A stretch of 43,667 nucleotides of DNA from Ignavibacteria bacterium RIFOXYB12_FULL_35_14. GTDB taxonomy: Bacteria > Bacteroidota > Ignavibacteria > Ignavibacteriales > Ignavibacteriaceae. Within the stretch, counting starts at the first letter, position 1. Each line of letters opens with the position of its first letter. Positions 7,216 to 15,947 of this stretch are shown one piece after another. Below the pieces are notes generated by a model, which did no database searches, was not told the origin of the DNA, and worked only from the letters and a program-made list of their open reading frames with translations. The position numbers and the translations under genes are program-made. The stretch spans positions 1 through 43,667 of the forward strand of contig MHAR01000009.1 in NCBI GenBank assembly GCA_001803045.1, read 5' to 3'.

Positions 7216-7766
7216 TACTTTTTTTTCTTTTTGAAATCGAGCGAGATGGAGTTAATACAATATCTCTGACCTGTCGGTTTGGGTCCATCATCAAAAACAT
7301 GTCCTAAATGTGAGTCGCATCTGGTACAGAGTACTTCGGTTCGAATCATTCCATGACTTTTATCTGTCTGCAGTTTTACTCTTTTATTTTCAATTGCGTG
7401 TGCGAATGCTGGCCAGCCGCACCCGGAATTATATTTGGTTTCGGATTCAAATAACGAATTGCCGCAAGCTGCACAATAGTAAGTACCATGCTCAAAAAAC
7501 TCATCGAATTTTCCTGTGAATGGTCTTTCGGTTCCCTTCTCTCGTAACACCCGATATTGTTCAGGCGTTAATTCTTTCTTCCATTCTTCTTCAGATTTTA
7601 CCACGGGATTATCCATGTTTGCTCCTTCATTTAAGTTAACAAGAGATTTTTTGTTCTTCGTTGTTAACGAGTCTTCCTTTTTATTTGTGTCCGGCGATCT
7701 TTCAAAACCACACGAATTAATTGTAAATGCCAGCAGCATTACAGTAATCAATGAAGAATTATTCAT
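7215..7766 (-). CDS. msrB: Peptide-methionine (R)-S-oxide reductase, lipoprotein form
   Basis: This enzyme reduces methionine-R-sulfoxide in damaged proteins. The catalytic Cys170 lies in RYCINS, a possible resolving Cys116 in GCGWPAF, and zinc is held by Cys98/Cys101 (CAAC) and Cys147/Cys150 (CTRC). The MsrB domain covers residues ~55-178. Upstream is a lipoprotein signal, [19 protein letters not shown] (Cys19), and a charged linker, so this form should be tethered in the envelope. Met51 (7614-7616) also has a perfect AAGGAG five bases upstream and would yield a normal-length cytoplasmic MsrB. The gene ends in five lysines and TAG. It is convergent with the lipoprotein gene to its left and separated from it by the MITE-like element. 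Confidence 0.95.
   Translation of the reverse strand: MNNSSLITVMLLAFTINSCGFERSPDTNKKEDSLTTKNKKSLVNLNEGANMDNPVVKSEEEWKKELTPEQYRVLREKGTERPFTGKFDEFFEHGTYYCAACGNSLFESETKYNSGCGWPAFAHAIENKRVKLQTDKSHGMIRTEVLCTRCDSHLGHVFDDGPKPTGQRYCINSISLDFKKKKK
7622..7627 (-). promoter_or_regulatory. Internal Shine-Dalgarno before msrB Met51
   Basis: On the minus strand AAGGAG is followed by CAAAC and then ATG at 7616. This is a stronger site than the GGGA before the full-length start, and it offers a second, cytoplasmic initiation point. Confidence 0.55.
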
Positions 7767-7923
7767 TTTTATTTCCCAATAAATATATTTATCTACAAAA
7801 CAAGAGACTGGTTCAGATAGTTTAATATAGCATTAAAGATTCATTAGATAAGTTAGCGCTATCACAAAGTAGAATTGATTCGAGTGGAAAAATTTTGGTA
7901 TGAATTTGGTTTAAAATGAAAAA

Positions 7924-7968
7924 CCCCGTCCTTTTTAGTAAGCTTTAGACTGCCAATAAAAGACGGGG
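7924..7968 (-). terminator. Intrinsic terminator of rpoD
   Basis: CCCCGTC (7924-7930) pairs with GACGGGG (7962-7968), with further T/A pairs inside and a long loop. On the minus strand it begins 14 bases past the rpoD stop and is followed by TTTTTCATTTT. Confidence 0.8.
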
Positions 7969-7981
7969 AATTTGTAGGAAA

Positions 7982-8839
7982 TCAACCAAGATAAGATTTT
8001 AAGCGTTTTGTCTTAGGAGCGTGCTTCAAATTTCTTAAAGCTTTTTCCTTTATTTGCCGTACTCTTTCTCTGGTAAGATTAAAACGATCTCCAATCTCTT
8101 CGAGTGTTGCTGAATGTTCGCTATTAATACCGAAATACAATTTTATTACTTCGGCTTCTCTTTCACTTAGTGAAGAAAGAACATTTGCCACTTCGTTCTT
8201 TAATGACTCGCCCATTAATTTTTGATCCGGATTTGGCTGCTGATCGTTTTGTAAAACATCAAGTAAGCTGTTTTTATCATCATCACCGGAAAATGGAGCA
8301 TCAACAGAAACATGTCTTCCTGCAATTTGCAATGCATAGGCAACATCTTCTGATTTCATTTCGAGCAATCCGGCAAGTTCATCGGTAGTTGGTTGTCTTT
8401 CGTATTCCTGTTCAAGGTCACGATAAGCTTTTCCAATTTTACTTAAAGAACCGACACGGTTTAAAGGCAATCTAACCATTCTCGATTGCTCGGCGATTGC
8501 TTGCATAATGGATTGTCTTATCCACCATACTGCATAAGAGATGAATTTAAAGCCCCGGGTTTCGTCAAATTTTTCCGCAGCCTTAATTAATCCGAGGTTA
8601 CCTTCATTTATTAGATCGCCTAAAGATAATCCTTGATTTTGAAATTGTTTAGCAACAGATACAACGAATCTTAAATTTGCTTTAGTAAGTATTTCCAAAG
8701 CAGCTTTATCACCTTTTTTGATTCGGATTGCAAGCTCAACCTCATCGTCAGGTTTTAGCAACTCAACTTTTCCAATTTCCTGCAAGTACTGGTCTAACGA
8801 CTTACTCTCTCTGTTGGTGAATTGCTTCGTTATTTTCAA
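7982..8839 (-). CDS. rpoD: Primary RNA polymerase sigma factor (short RpoD/SigA)
   Basis: This 285-residue sigma-70 protein directs RNA polymerase to housekeeping promoters. Region 1.2 is at the N-terminus ([20 protein letters not shown]). Region 2 follows ([59 protein letters not shown]), then region 3 ([18 protein letters not shown]) and region 4 with its helix-turn-helix ([20 protein letters not shown]). Region 1.1 and the non-conserved insert of proteobacterial RpoD are missing, as is normal for Bacteroidota primary sigma factors. That fits the TAnnTTTG elements seen in the window. The gene stands alone, divergent from the nitroreductase gene across about 300 bases, and ends in a strong terminator. 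Confidence 0.95.
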   Translation of the reverse strand: MKITKQFTNRESKSLDQYLQEIGKVELLKPDDEVELAIRIKKGDKAALEILTKANLRFVVSVAKQFQNQGLSLGDLINEGNLGLIKAAEKFDETRGFKFISYAVWWIRQSIMQAIAEQSRMVRLPLNRVGSLSKIGKAYRDLEQEYERQPTTDELAGLLEMKSEDVAYALQIAGRHVSVDAPFSGDDDKNSLLDVLQNDQQPNPDQKLMGESLKNEVANVLSSLSEREAEVIKLYFGINSEHSATLEEIGDRFNLTRERVRQIKEKALRNLKHAPKTKRLKSYLG

Positions 8840-9099
8840 TTTGGAATGACTCCTATCTTATTATTTTAATTGGATTTACTTATTAGATACTCGTAGTTGA
8901 ATAAAGGTTTCCCCAAAAAACGTCGCAAGTTAATAAAAAATTCCATGCGGCGATAGGAAAATCTTTGGTTACCCTTAGATTTTTTCACTACTATCATAAA
9001 AACCGCTAAATTCGATGAATATCGAAAGTATTAAATAGTTGTAAAATTTACCCCCAAGTCAATTTTTTAGTGAAAAGGTAGAAAAACCCGAATTTTGAG

Positions 9100-9107
9100 T
9101 ACATTTG
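9100..9107 (+). promoter_or_regulatory. -7 element (TACATTTG) of the nitroreductase gene
   Basis: TACATTTG matches TAnnTTTG exactly and lies 29 bases before the ATG, with AAAGGTG as ribosome binding site between. The remainder of the ~300-base divergent spacer with rpoD (8840-9136) shows no gene. I could not pick a confident rpoD promoter in it. Confidence 0.45.
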
Positions 9108-9136
9108 TGGGTGAGTTTAGCCAAAGGTGAAAAATT

Positions 9137-9646
9137 ATGGACCTATTTACTGCCATATTAAATAGAAGAAGTATTAGAAAATATTCAGACAAAGCAATGC
9201 CAGATGGAGCATTGGATAAGCTTTTAAAGTCGGCAATGTACGCCCCCTCAGCCATGAACAATCAGGCGTGGCAATTTGTAGTTATCAACCAAAGAAAAAA
9301 GCTTGATGAGATATTAAAAGTTATTTCTCATGCAGAAATGCTAAAGTCAGCACAAGCAGCAGTTTTAATTTGCGGTGATCTCGATCTAGAGAAAAATATT
9401 GATTACGTCCAGCAGAATTGTTCCGCGGCAACGCAAAATTTAATGCTTTGTGCTCACGGATTAGGTTTGGGTTCTTGCTGGATAGGAGTATATCCTGTAA
9501 AAGAAATTATTTCAGGATTACAAGATTTATTTAAACTCCCGGAACATATCGTTCCCATATCGCTCGTATCATTGGGTTACCCCGCAGAAAATCCGATTGC
9601 TGAGGATAGATTCAAAACCGAAAAAGTGCATTTTAATCAGTGGTAA
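9137..9646 (+). CDS. Nitroreductase family protein (FMN-dependent)
   Basis: This 169-residue protein carries the FMN-contacting start NRRSIRKYSDK (residues 9-19), the MYAPSAMNNQAWQFVVI block (34-50), NLMLCAHGLGLGSCWIGVYP (about 101-120) and a C-terminal LGYPAENP segment. These mark the compact nitroreductase/FMN oxidoreductase fold, which is normally a homodimer using NAD(P)H to reduce nitro groups, quinones or flavins. It is close to the minimal length of the family. The physiological substrate is unknown. The gene is monocistronic, with a good -7 element upstream and a strong hairpin 26 bases downstream. Confidence 0.93.
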   Translation: MDLFTAILNRRSIRKYSDKAMPDGALDKLLKSAMYAPSAMNNQAWQFVVINQRKKLDEILKVISHAEMLKSAQAAVLICGDLDLEKNIDYVQQNCSAATQNLMLCAHGLGLGSCWIGVYPVKEIISGLQDLFKLPEHIVPISLVSLGYPAENPIAEDRFKTEKVHFNQW

Positions 9647-9671
9647 TTAATTACCCGATAAATGTTGGCGG

Positions 9672-9722
9672 CAAACCCAATTTCTGCATACCACACGTTA
9701 GGTTACAGAGAAATTGGGTTTG
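9672..9722. repeat. Perfect 14-bp hairpin repeat (AAACCCAATTTCT family)
   Basis: CAAACCCAATTTCT (9672-9685) pairs perfectly with AGAAATTGGGTTTG (9709-9722) around a 23-base loop containing CACACGTTAGGTTAC. It lies 26 bases past the nitroreductase stop. A T-rich stretch follows but no clean U-run, so the terminator role is only plausible. Relatives lie at 5582 and 12291. Confidence 0.7.
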
Positions 9723-9803
9723 TTAATAATTTGATTTTATTATTTTACCCGCGAAGAATTAGTTATCCTGGTAGATTTCAACTGAAGTTATTATCGAAAC
9801 AAA

Positions 9804-10241
9804 ATGAATAAAGATTACAATCCCCGAATGCATAGTGCCGAGCACATTCTTAACCAAACTATGGTTAGAATGTTTAACAAAGGTCGTTCGTTCAGCGCAC
9901 ATATCGAGAAGAAAAAATCTAAGTGCGACTACCATTTTGATCGAGAATTAACGCAAGCCGAGCTTACTGAAATTGAGAGCAAAGTGAATGAAATTATCAT
10001 TCTTAATCTTCCTGTAATAGAAAACTTTTTGCCAAGAGAAGAAGCGCTTAAAAGTTTTTCTTTAGATAAGCTTCCTGATCAAGCCGGTGATAGCATTAGA
10101 ATAATTAAGATTGGTGATTATGATTCATGTCCTTGTATCGGTAGGCATGTCACATCAACAAAAGAAATCGGGGGTTTCAAAATAATTTCTTCCGGATTTG
10201 AGAATGGCGTTCTACGGATAAGATTTAAACTAAAAGATTAG
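9804..10241 (+). CDS. AlaX-type alanyl-tRNA editing domain protein
   Basis: This 145-residue stand-alone protein has the second additional domain found in AlaRS and ThrRS. The zinc-binding HxxxH appears as His10/His14 (MHSAEHIL), and the partner motif CxGxH as Cys111/His115 (CPCIGRHV). Small AlaX proteins hydrolyse Ser or Gly wrongly attached to tRNA-Ala, acting in trans in the cytoplasm. The length fits the shortest AlaX class, which lacks the N-terminal glycine-rich and C-terminal extensions. The specificity (Ser, Gly or other) cannot be told. It precedes the penicillin-binding protein gene by 88 bases with no obvious functional link. Confidence 0.9.
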   Translation: MNKDYNPRMHSAEHILNQTMVRMFNKGRSFSAHIEKKKSKCDYHFDRELTQAELTEIESKVNEIIILNLPVIENFLPREEALKSFSLDKLPDQAGDSIRIIKIGDYDSCPCIGRHVTSTKEIGGFKIISSGFENGVLRIRFKLKD

Positions 10242-10329
10242 AAATACTTCTTTGCCTGCAAGAACCAACCATGAAACAATTTGCATCGGTTCAAGTTAAA
10301 CACTTAATATGTTTCAAATCGATTAATAA

Positions 10330-12285
10330 ATGCGCAAGACTTTTTTAAGAGTAAATTATTTTCTGCTTTTGTTCTTTATTCACACGGGAATGATTTTTTC
10401 TCAAGACCTTCCTCCAATAAAATTAGATTATTCATCGTATGTGCTTTCGTCTGACAATAAACTAATCGGATACATTGGTGAAAAACACAGAGTGGATATT
10501 AAAAGCACGTTGAATATTTCCGGCTATGTTATCAAATGCCTTGTCGCTACCGAAGACAGAGATTTTTATGAACATGATGGTGTTTCAGTTAAGGGACTTG
10601 CAAGAGGTTTATTGAGTACGATAACGGGGAACACTCAAGGCGGTAGCACAATCACAATGCAGCTTGCTCGGAACTTATTCCTTACACAAGAAAAAACAGT
10701 TTCTAGGAAATTATCGGAAATTGAGCTTGCTCAAAAGCTTGAAGAAAAATTTACCAAGGATCAGATTTTACAGCTTTATCTTAACACGGTGTACTTTGGT
10801 CATGGTGCTTATGGAATTTGGGCTGCATCGCAGGAATATTTTAGCAAATCTCCTGATCAGCTTTCAATTACGGAAAGCGCCACGCTAATCGGGTTGCTTC
10901 AATCTCCAAATGGCTACGATCCAAATAAAGTGCCGGATAAATTATTGAAGAGAAGAAATGAGGTGCTTTATAATCTTGTTGAAGTTGGGAAATTGTCCAA
11001 CCAAGAATTTCAAAGAATAAAAAAGTCCGAACTTGGTCTGAAGCTTTTTGAAAATCCGGCAAGACACTTTCTTGAACATGTTCGAAAGGAAGCTGTAAAT
11101 ATTGTCCAAAAGATGGGATTAACTCTAAGCAAAGATGAGCTTAGAATTACCACTACGATAAACTATGATATGCAAAAAGCTGCGAATGATGCTGTTGCTG
11201 CTCAATGGAAAGAGCTTCCCAAGTCCATGCAAGATTTGCAAATTGGATTAATATCAGTTGAACCCGGAACAGGAATGATTCGCACAATGATTGGCGGTAA
11301 CGTAGGGTCCGAATCACGCGGACTAAACAGAACAACACAAACTCGCCGACAACCCGGCTCTTCATTCAAACCGTTTCTTTATGGATATTTATTATCGATC
11401 GGTTATACTTTGGGAACTCCTCTGCTCGATTCTCCGCTTGTTGTTGATGCAGGAAAACCCTGGGAATGGAAACCGTCAAATGTAGATAATTCATATTCGG
11501 GGAAAATTATTCCGATGATCGAGGCAATTGAGAATTCGGTTAATCTTGTGGCTGCTCATGCAATTACTGAATTAACTTCTGCCGATTCGATTGTTTCATT
11601 CTCGCATTCACTCGGAATCAAATCAAACATTCCATCTTATCCATCAATCGCTTTGGGAACTGGTGAAGTTTCACCATTGGAAATGGCTGCTTCAATGGCA
11701 GTTTATGCAAGCGATGGCTGGTATGCTGAACCTTATGCGATCGTGAAAATTGAAGATAAAAATGGTCGAGTTATTTACAGCAATCAAAATGAAAAAAGAA
11801 TTGTGCTTGATTCAGCAACCACCTATTTGTTGACAACTGCTTTAGAATCTGTAGTTAATAACGGCACAGCAAAATCTGTTAGAAAATTTTATACTGGTAC
11901 TGCAGCAGGCAAAACGGGAACAACACAAAATTATACCGATGCTTGGTTTGTTGGTTATACGCCCTCACTTTCTACGGCTGTTTGGGTTGGATTTGATAAT
12001 CCATCAAAAAAATTATCTAAAGGATTTCAATATGGCGGAACGGTCTGTGCACCAATTTGGGGAAGAATGATGGCGAACATCTCGAAGAAATTCTCATACA
12101 TGAATTCCGATTTTATTCAGCCAACAAGCGTTGGTGATACACTTCTTTGCGTTGAAAGCGGAGAGCTTGCTTCTGATTATTGCAAGCACACCAAACCGTA
12201 TCCGGTGAATCTCGAAATGCTTCCGACACTTTGCCGTATACATTCTCCTGAAGAAGAACGTTACGATACATTTTACGGCTGGTGA
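10330..12285 (+). CDS. Class A penicillin-binding protein (transglycosylase/transpeptidase)
   Basis: This 651-residue enzyme polymerises and cross-links peptidoglycan outside the inner membrane. The GT51 transglycosylase domain (about 45-230) shows VATEDRDFYEHDGV with catalytic Glu75, then GGSTITMQLARNLFL and YFGHGAYGI. The transpeptidase domain (about 300-600) shows the nucleophile Ser344 in SSFK, the SVN motif at 403-405 and KTGT from 528. The C-terminal tail has paired cysteines (CVESGELASDYC), as in many PBP1 proteins. It is short for PBP1A, lacking an outer-membrane-type insert. The N-terminus looks like an almost cleavable signal (FIHTGMIFSQ) with no cytoplasmic tail, so membrane anchoring may be through that helix. 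Convergent with the M64 peptidase gene. Confidence 0.95.
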   Translation: MRKTFLRVNYFLLLFFIHTGMIFSQDLPPIKLDYSSYVLSSDNKLIGYIGEKHRVDIKSTLNISGYVIKCLVATEDRDFYEHDGVSVKGLARGLLSTITGNTQGGSTITMQLARNLFLTQEKTVSRKLSEIELAQKLEEKFTKDQILQLYLNTVYFGHGAYGIWAASQEYFSKSPDQLSITESATLIGLLQSPNGYDPNKVPDKLLKRRNEVLYNLVEVGKLSNQEFQRIKKSELGLKLFENPARHFLEHVRKEAVNIVQKMGLTLSKDELRITTTINYDMQKAANDAVAAQWKELPKSMQDLQIGLISVEPGTGMIRTMIGGNVGSESRGLNRTTQTRRQPGSSFKPFLYGYLLSIGYTLGTPLLDSPLVVDAGKPWEWKPSNVDNSYSGKIIPMIEAIENSVNLVAAHAITELTSADSIVSFSHSLGIKSNIPSYPSIALGTGEVSPLEMAASMAVYASDGWYAEPYAIVKIEDKNGRVIYSNQNEKRIVLDSATTYLLTTALESVVNNGTAKSVRKFYTGTAAGKTGTTQNYTDAWFVGYTPSLSTAVWVGFDNPSKKLSKGFQYGGTVCAPIWGRMMANISKKFSYMNSDFIQPTSVGDTLLCVESGELASDYCKHTKPYPVNLEMLPTLCRIHSPEEERYDTFYGW

Positions 12286-12290
12286 AACCC

Positions 12291-12342
12291 ACAAACCCAA
12301 TTTTTCAGCGCGAAAAAATCGAATTGAAGAAATTGGGTTTGT
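12291..12342. terminator. Perfect 13-bp hairpin between convergent genes
   Basis: ACAAACCCAATTT (12291-12303) pairs perfectly with AAATTGGGTTTGT (12330-12342). It starts 6 bases past the penicillin-binding protein stop and ends 18 bases before the M64 peptidase stop. On the plus strand it is followed by TTT, so it may terminate both genes. It belongs to the same hairpin family as 9672 and 5582. Confidence 0.6.
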
Positions 12343-12360
12343 TTTAGAATCAAGTCTGAT

Positions 12361-13833
12361 TTATTCGGAATAAAACTGAATCACTTTTAAAATTGCTTCT
12401 TCACAAATTTTACAGAATAGTTTATCGCCTTTTGAGAACATGATGCAATCGATCATTGGTCTGTACAATCCTTTTGGCGAATATCCAGCTCCTTCGAATG
12501 CACCGATCTTTCGGTAGTTCTTAGTCTTCCGCAAAAACCGATCAACTTCTGCAGCGTGTTGCTTATCTTTTAAATTATACTCCTCTTCTGTCTTTAAAAT
12601 TTCTTGTTTGGGTGCGCGATTCCTTTTTAGCTCTGCCACTTTTATGTTGAGTGCTCTGCGTTCGTTCTGCCATTTATAATCCATCTCTTCAAATTCTTTC
12701 TTTTCCCAAAAACTCGGCAACCCAATTCCAGGCGAAATCCATTTTTCCCATTTGAGGTTTGTAGTATCGAGCAAAGCTGTAATGTTTGGTTCAACCGGTT
12801 CAACAGTTTGTTTAAAGAAATCCTCATAAGCTACATCGGAAGTGTAGTACTCGTCTGCTAATCCGGCAAACGAGTGACCGAATTCATGAAGGAATAAATA
12901 TTTATGCCATTGATTATCAACCGTGAATGTACAGCACCAATTGTAAATCCCGCCGCCGCCGTATTTTTTATGGTTTACCATGATGAACAAAGCGTCATAC
13001 GGGACATGTGCAGCAAGATCGTGCAGAGCTTTATTTTCCTCGGTTAATAAATAACGTTCGGAACCAAGCGAGTTGAAAGTAGAATTGAGAACAGTATTCC
13101 TGAAAATATCTGCTGGTGGTTCATCGGTTCCGCTTTCTTCCGAAGGTTTGTACACACCGTAAATATTGAAATTTTGTTTGTTTGATTGAAATGGTTCTTG
13201 AGTAAATAAAATCTGGCTGAATTTTTCAAGATCTGCTCTAAATTTTCCAAGTTCATTGGCAGTATAACCCTCGCTGATTATTGCCACATCAACCTTTTTT
13301 TGCGGTTCACCATTGTAAACAGCTTTGAAAACCTTTACGGCAGAATCAACAATTCTATCTTTTATGATCGAAATATCTTTAGGATCAATTTCAGACGAAA
13401 AAATTTCTTTAAGATTATTCTCTGCATCTCTTTTTTCAATTGAAAATTTTATTTTTTCCTTCGGGAGCGGGATTAAAACGGATTCATGGTAAGCTTTTTT
13501 AATTCCTTTAATGGCATTTGAGTTGGTCTGATATTCCCCGAAATAGCTGTCAAATCCTTTAGAGAAAATTAATTTGTTTGAAGCGGCATCATAAACTTTA
13601 ACATAATATTTTCCGTTGTTGAAATTATCAATTAAGTTTTTGGTACTGCCAGCCCAAATTCCATAGGTATACAACTTATCAATGGTAAAGAGTTCTGTTT
13701 TAGAATCTCCTATGTGATGGTAATCTATTCGAAGAGTTGTGTTCACAAAATAATCCTCAAATAAAACATAGCTCTGACTATTAAGCATAAAAGTTATAAA
13801 TGCCAAAAAAATTATTGTGAAAACTGTTTTCAT
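12361..13833 (-). CDS. Secreted M64-family metallopeptidase
   Basis: This 490-residue protein has a signal peptide (MKTVFTIIFLAFITFMLNSQ). An N-terminal beta-rich domain typical of M64 peptidases spans about 25-165 (YFVNTTLRIDYHHIGD...). The peptidase domain starts near VDVAIISEGYTANELGKF. The zinc site is HEFGHSFAGLADEYY with His316, Glu317, His320 and the Asp/Glu of ADE. GAFEGAGYSPKGLYRPMIDC and FCKICEEA near the C-terminus are the usual closing blocks. M64 is named after a Clostridium IgA peptidase, but most relatives in environmental bacteria have no known substrate. A charged helical insert (about 380-440) separates the zinc site from the closing blocks. The start has a GAAAGGAAAG ribosome binding site and a TAATTTTG -7 element upstream. 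Confidence 0.93.
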   Translation of the reverse strand: MKTVFTIIFLAFITFMLNSQSYVLFEDYFVNTTLRIDYHHIGDSKTELFTIDKLYTYGIWAGSTKNLIDNFNNGKYYVKVYDAASNKLIFSKGFDSYFGEYQTNSNAIKGIKKAYHESVLIPLPKEKIKFSIEKRDAENNLKEIFSSEIDPKDISIIKDRIVDSAVKVFKAVYNGEPQKKVDVAIISEGYTANELGKFRADLEKFSQILFTQEPFQSNKQNFNIYGVYKPSEESGTDEPPADIFRNTVLNSTFNSLGSERYLLTEENKALHDLAAHVPYDALFIMVNHKKYGGGGIYNWCCTFTVDNQWHKYLFLHEFGHSFAGLADEYYTSDVAYEDFFKQTVEPVEPNITALLDTTNLKWEKWISPGIGLPSFWEKKEFEEMDYKWQNERRALNIKVAELKRNRAPKQEILKTEEEYNLKDKQHAAEVDRFLRKTKNYRKIGAFEGAGYSPKGLYRPMIDCIMFSKGDKLFCKICEEAILKVIQFYSE

Positions 13834-14177
13834 TTTACTTTCCTTTCATAAATTGCTATCAAAATTAAAGTAAGTTTTATCCAGAAGAAAATAAGGGATG
13901 AACAGAAATTAGGTTTGTTTATGATTTTCTTTTGCTGCCTTGCATAAGGCAAGTTAATGAATCACATTTTAATTAAATTAATAATAAGCAGAACGAAACC
14001 ATAATTACAATCAAAAAAAAATGAATAGAAGCAGAATTGAAAAACCTGAGGCGGAAGAAGTAAAACTCAAATGTGAAATAGGAATAAAGGAGTTGTTTTT
14101 TTATGCATAACCTGAAACAATTAATTCCTTTTCCTTCAAATTAGTACTTTTACATAATAAATATTTGCAAATAAATT
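13834..14177. other. Divergent spacer with repeat remnant
   Basis: There is no gene in these 344 bases between the M64 peptidase and hsdM. The segment 13907-13960 (GAAATTAGGTTTGTTT, then CTTTTGCTGCCTTGCATAAGGCAAGTTAA) resembles the right half of the composite repeat at 5539-5664, so it is probably a decayed copy. It contains the hairpin GCCTT/AAGGC. It lies on the left flank of the restriction-modification operon. Confidence 0.5.
13860..13867 (-). promoter_or_regulatory. -7 element (TAATTTTG) of the M64 peptidase gene
   Basis: The minus strand reads TAATTTTG, an exact TAnnTTTG match, 26 bases before the ATG. No clear -33 element was found. Confidence 0.35.
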
Positions 14178-15947
14178 ATGAACAACTTCAGAGAAAAAGC
14201 AAACTTCATTTGGTCAATTGCTGACTTACTAAGAGGACACTATAAACAAGCCGATTACGGTAAAGTAATTCTTCCGTTTACCGTTCTCAGAAGATTGGAT
14301 ATTATTCTAACACCAACCAAAAAACAAGTCCTCGAAGCATACAAAAAGCATAAAGACAAAAAACCCGAGGTGTTAGAACCTATCCTTAACGGTATAGCCA
14401 AAGTAAAATTCCATAACCACAGTAAGTTTGATTTTAACGAGCTTGCAAAAGACCATAATAATGTTGCTGCCAATCTTCGTAATTACATAAATGGTTTCTC
14501 AATTAGTGCCAGAGAAATAATTGATTACTTCAGCTTTGAAGATCAAATAAAAAAACTTGATGAATATGATTTACTCTATCTGGTGATTAAACATTTTGCG
14601 GAAGCAAAAGATAAATTTGAAGTAAAAGAACCGATGGAGATGGGCTATATCTTCGAAGAACTAATACGCAAGTTTGCAGAAATTTCAAATGAAACTGCCG
14701 GAGAACACTTTACACCGCGTGAAGTAATTCGCTTAATGGTTAATATTCTTTTTGCTAATGATAAAGATATTCTAAGAAAAGAGGGAATAGTTAAAACATT
14801 GTACGATCCGGCTGGTGGTACCGGTGGTATGCTTTCTATTGCTGATGAATATCTGCATTACTTAAATCCTGGTGCACGATTAGAACTTTTTGGGCAAGAA
14901 ATAAATCCAGAATCTTACGCTATCTGTAAATCTGATATGCTTATAAAAGGTCAAAACCCTGCCAACATAAAATTTGGAAACAGCTTCAGTCAAGATGGTT
15001 TAGAAGACGAAAAGTTCGATTATATGCTCAGTAATCCTCCCTTTGGTGTAGATTGGAAAAAAGCACAAAAATTTATTACGGATGAATACGATAATAAAGG
15101 TTTTGCTGGACGGTTTGGTGCTGGCTTACCATCAATTAGTGATGGATCACTTCTTTTCCTGCAGCATATGATAAGTAAAATGAAACGCAGTGGAGGAGGA
15201 AGTCGCATTGCAATTGTCTTTAACGGCTCACCACTTTTCAGTGGTGGAGCCGGAAGTGGTCCAAGCGATATCCGCAAATGGATAATTGAAAACGATCTGC
15301 TTGAAGCGATCATAGCAATGCCGGATCAATTATTCTATAATACCGGTATTTCAACATATTTTTGGATCGTTACCGATAGGAAAAAAACGGAACGAAAAGG
15401 AAAAGTGCAGTTAATAAATGCAACTGGAAATGATTGGGGAGAAGGTGACAAGAATAATCCATTTTATATTAAAATGATGCGCAGTCTCGGCAATAAAAGA
15501 AAAGAAATCGGTGATGGAAGAGATGGCAAGCCTGACCAAATAAAAACCATAACGGAAATTTATGAAGCATTTGAAGAAGGAATTTACTGTAAGATTTTTG
15601 ATAACGAAGATTTTGGCTACCAAAGAATTACAGTTGAAAGACCAAAACGAAATGAAAACGGTGTCATTGAATACGATAAAAAAGGCAACCCAATTCCCGA
15701 TGCTGATTTAAGAGATTTTGAAAATGTTCCTCTCAAAGACGATGTTGAAAGATATTTCAAGCGTGAAGTTTTACCACACCAGCCAGATGCCTGGATTGAC
15801 CATAGCAAAACCAAAATTGGTTACGAAATAAACTTTACCAAGTATTTTTATAAATACAAACCTTTGAGAAGTCTTGAAGAAATTCGCAAAGATATTCTTG
15901 CTTTAGAAAAAGAAACTGAAGGTATGATAAGGGAAGTTATTGAATGA
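14178..15947 (+). CDS. hsdM: Type I restriction-modification DNA methyltransferase subunit
   Basis: This 589-residue N6-adenine methyltransferase is the modification subunit of a type I system. An N-terminal helical domain (IWSIADLLRGHYKQADYGKV, VLRRLD) is followed by the catalytic domain. S-adenosylmethionine motif I is DPAGGTGG at 210-217, and the catalytic motif IV is NPPF at 286-289. GEHFTPREVIRLM is another hallmark. It works as M2S1 with HsdS for methylation and adds HsdR for restriction. It is the first gene of a five-gene operon and overlaps hsdS by the ATGA at 15944-15947. All key residues are present, so it should be active. Confidence 0.97.
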   Translation: MNNFREKANFIWSIADLLRGHYKQADYGKVILPFTVLRRLDIILTPTKKQVLEAYKKHKDKKPEVLEPILNGIAKVKFHNHSKFDFNELAKDHNNVAANLRNYINGFSISAREIIDYFSFEDQIKKLDEYDLLYLVIKHFAEAKDKFEVKEPMEMGYIFEELIRKFAEISNETAGEHFTPREVIRLMVNILFANDKDILRKEGIVKTLYDPAGGTGGMLSIADEYLHYLNPGARLELFGQEINPESYAICKSDMLIKGQNPANIKFGNSFSQDGLEDEKFDYMLSNPPFGVDWKKAQKFITDEYDNKGFAGRFGAGLPSISDGSLLFLQHMISKMKRSGGGSRIAIVFNGSPLFSGGAGSGPSDIRKWIIENDLLEAIIAMPDQLFYNTGISTYFWIVTDRKKTERKGKVQLINATGNDWGEGDKNNPFYIKMMRSLGNKRKEIGDGRDGKPDQIKTITEIYEAFEEGIYCKIFDNEDFGYQRITVERPKRNENGVIEYDKKGNPIPDADLRDFENVPLKDDVERYFKREVLPHQPDAWIDHSKTKIGYEINFTKYFYKYKPLRSLEEIRKDILALEKETEGMIREVIE

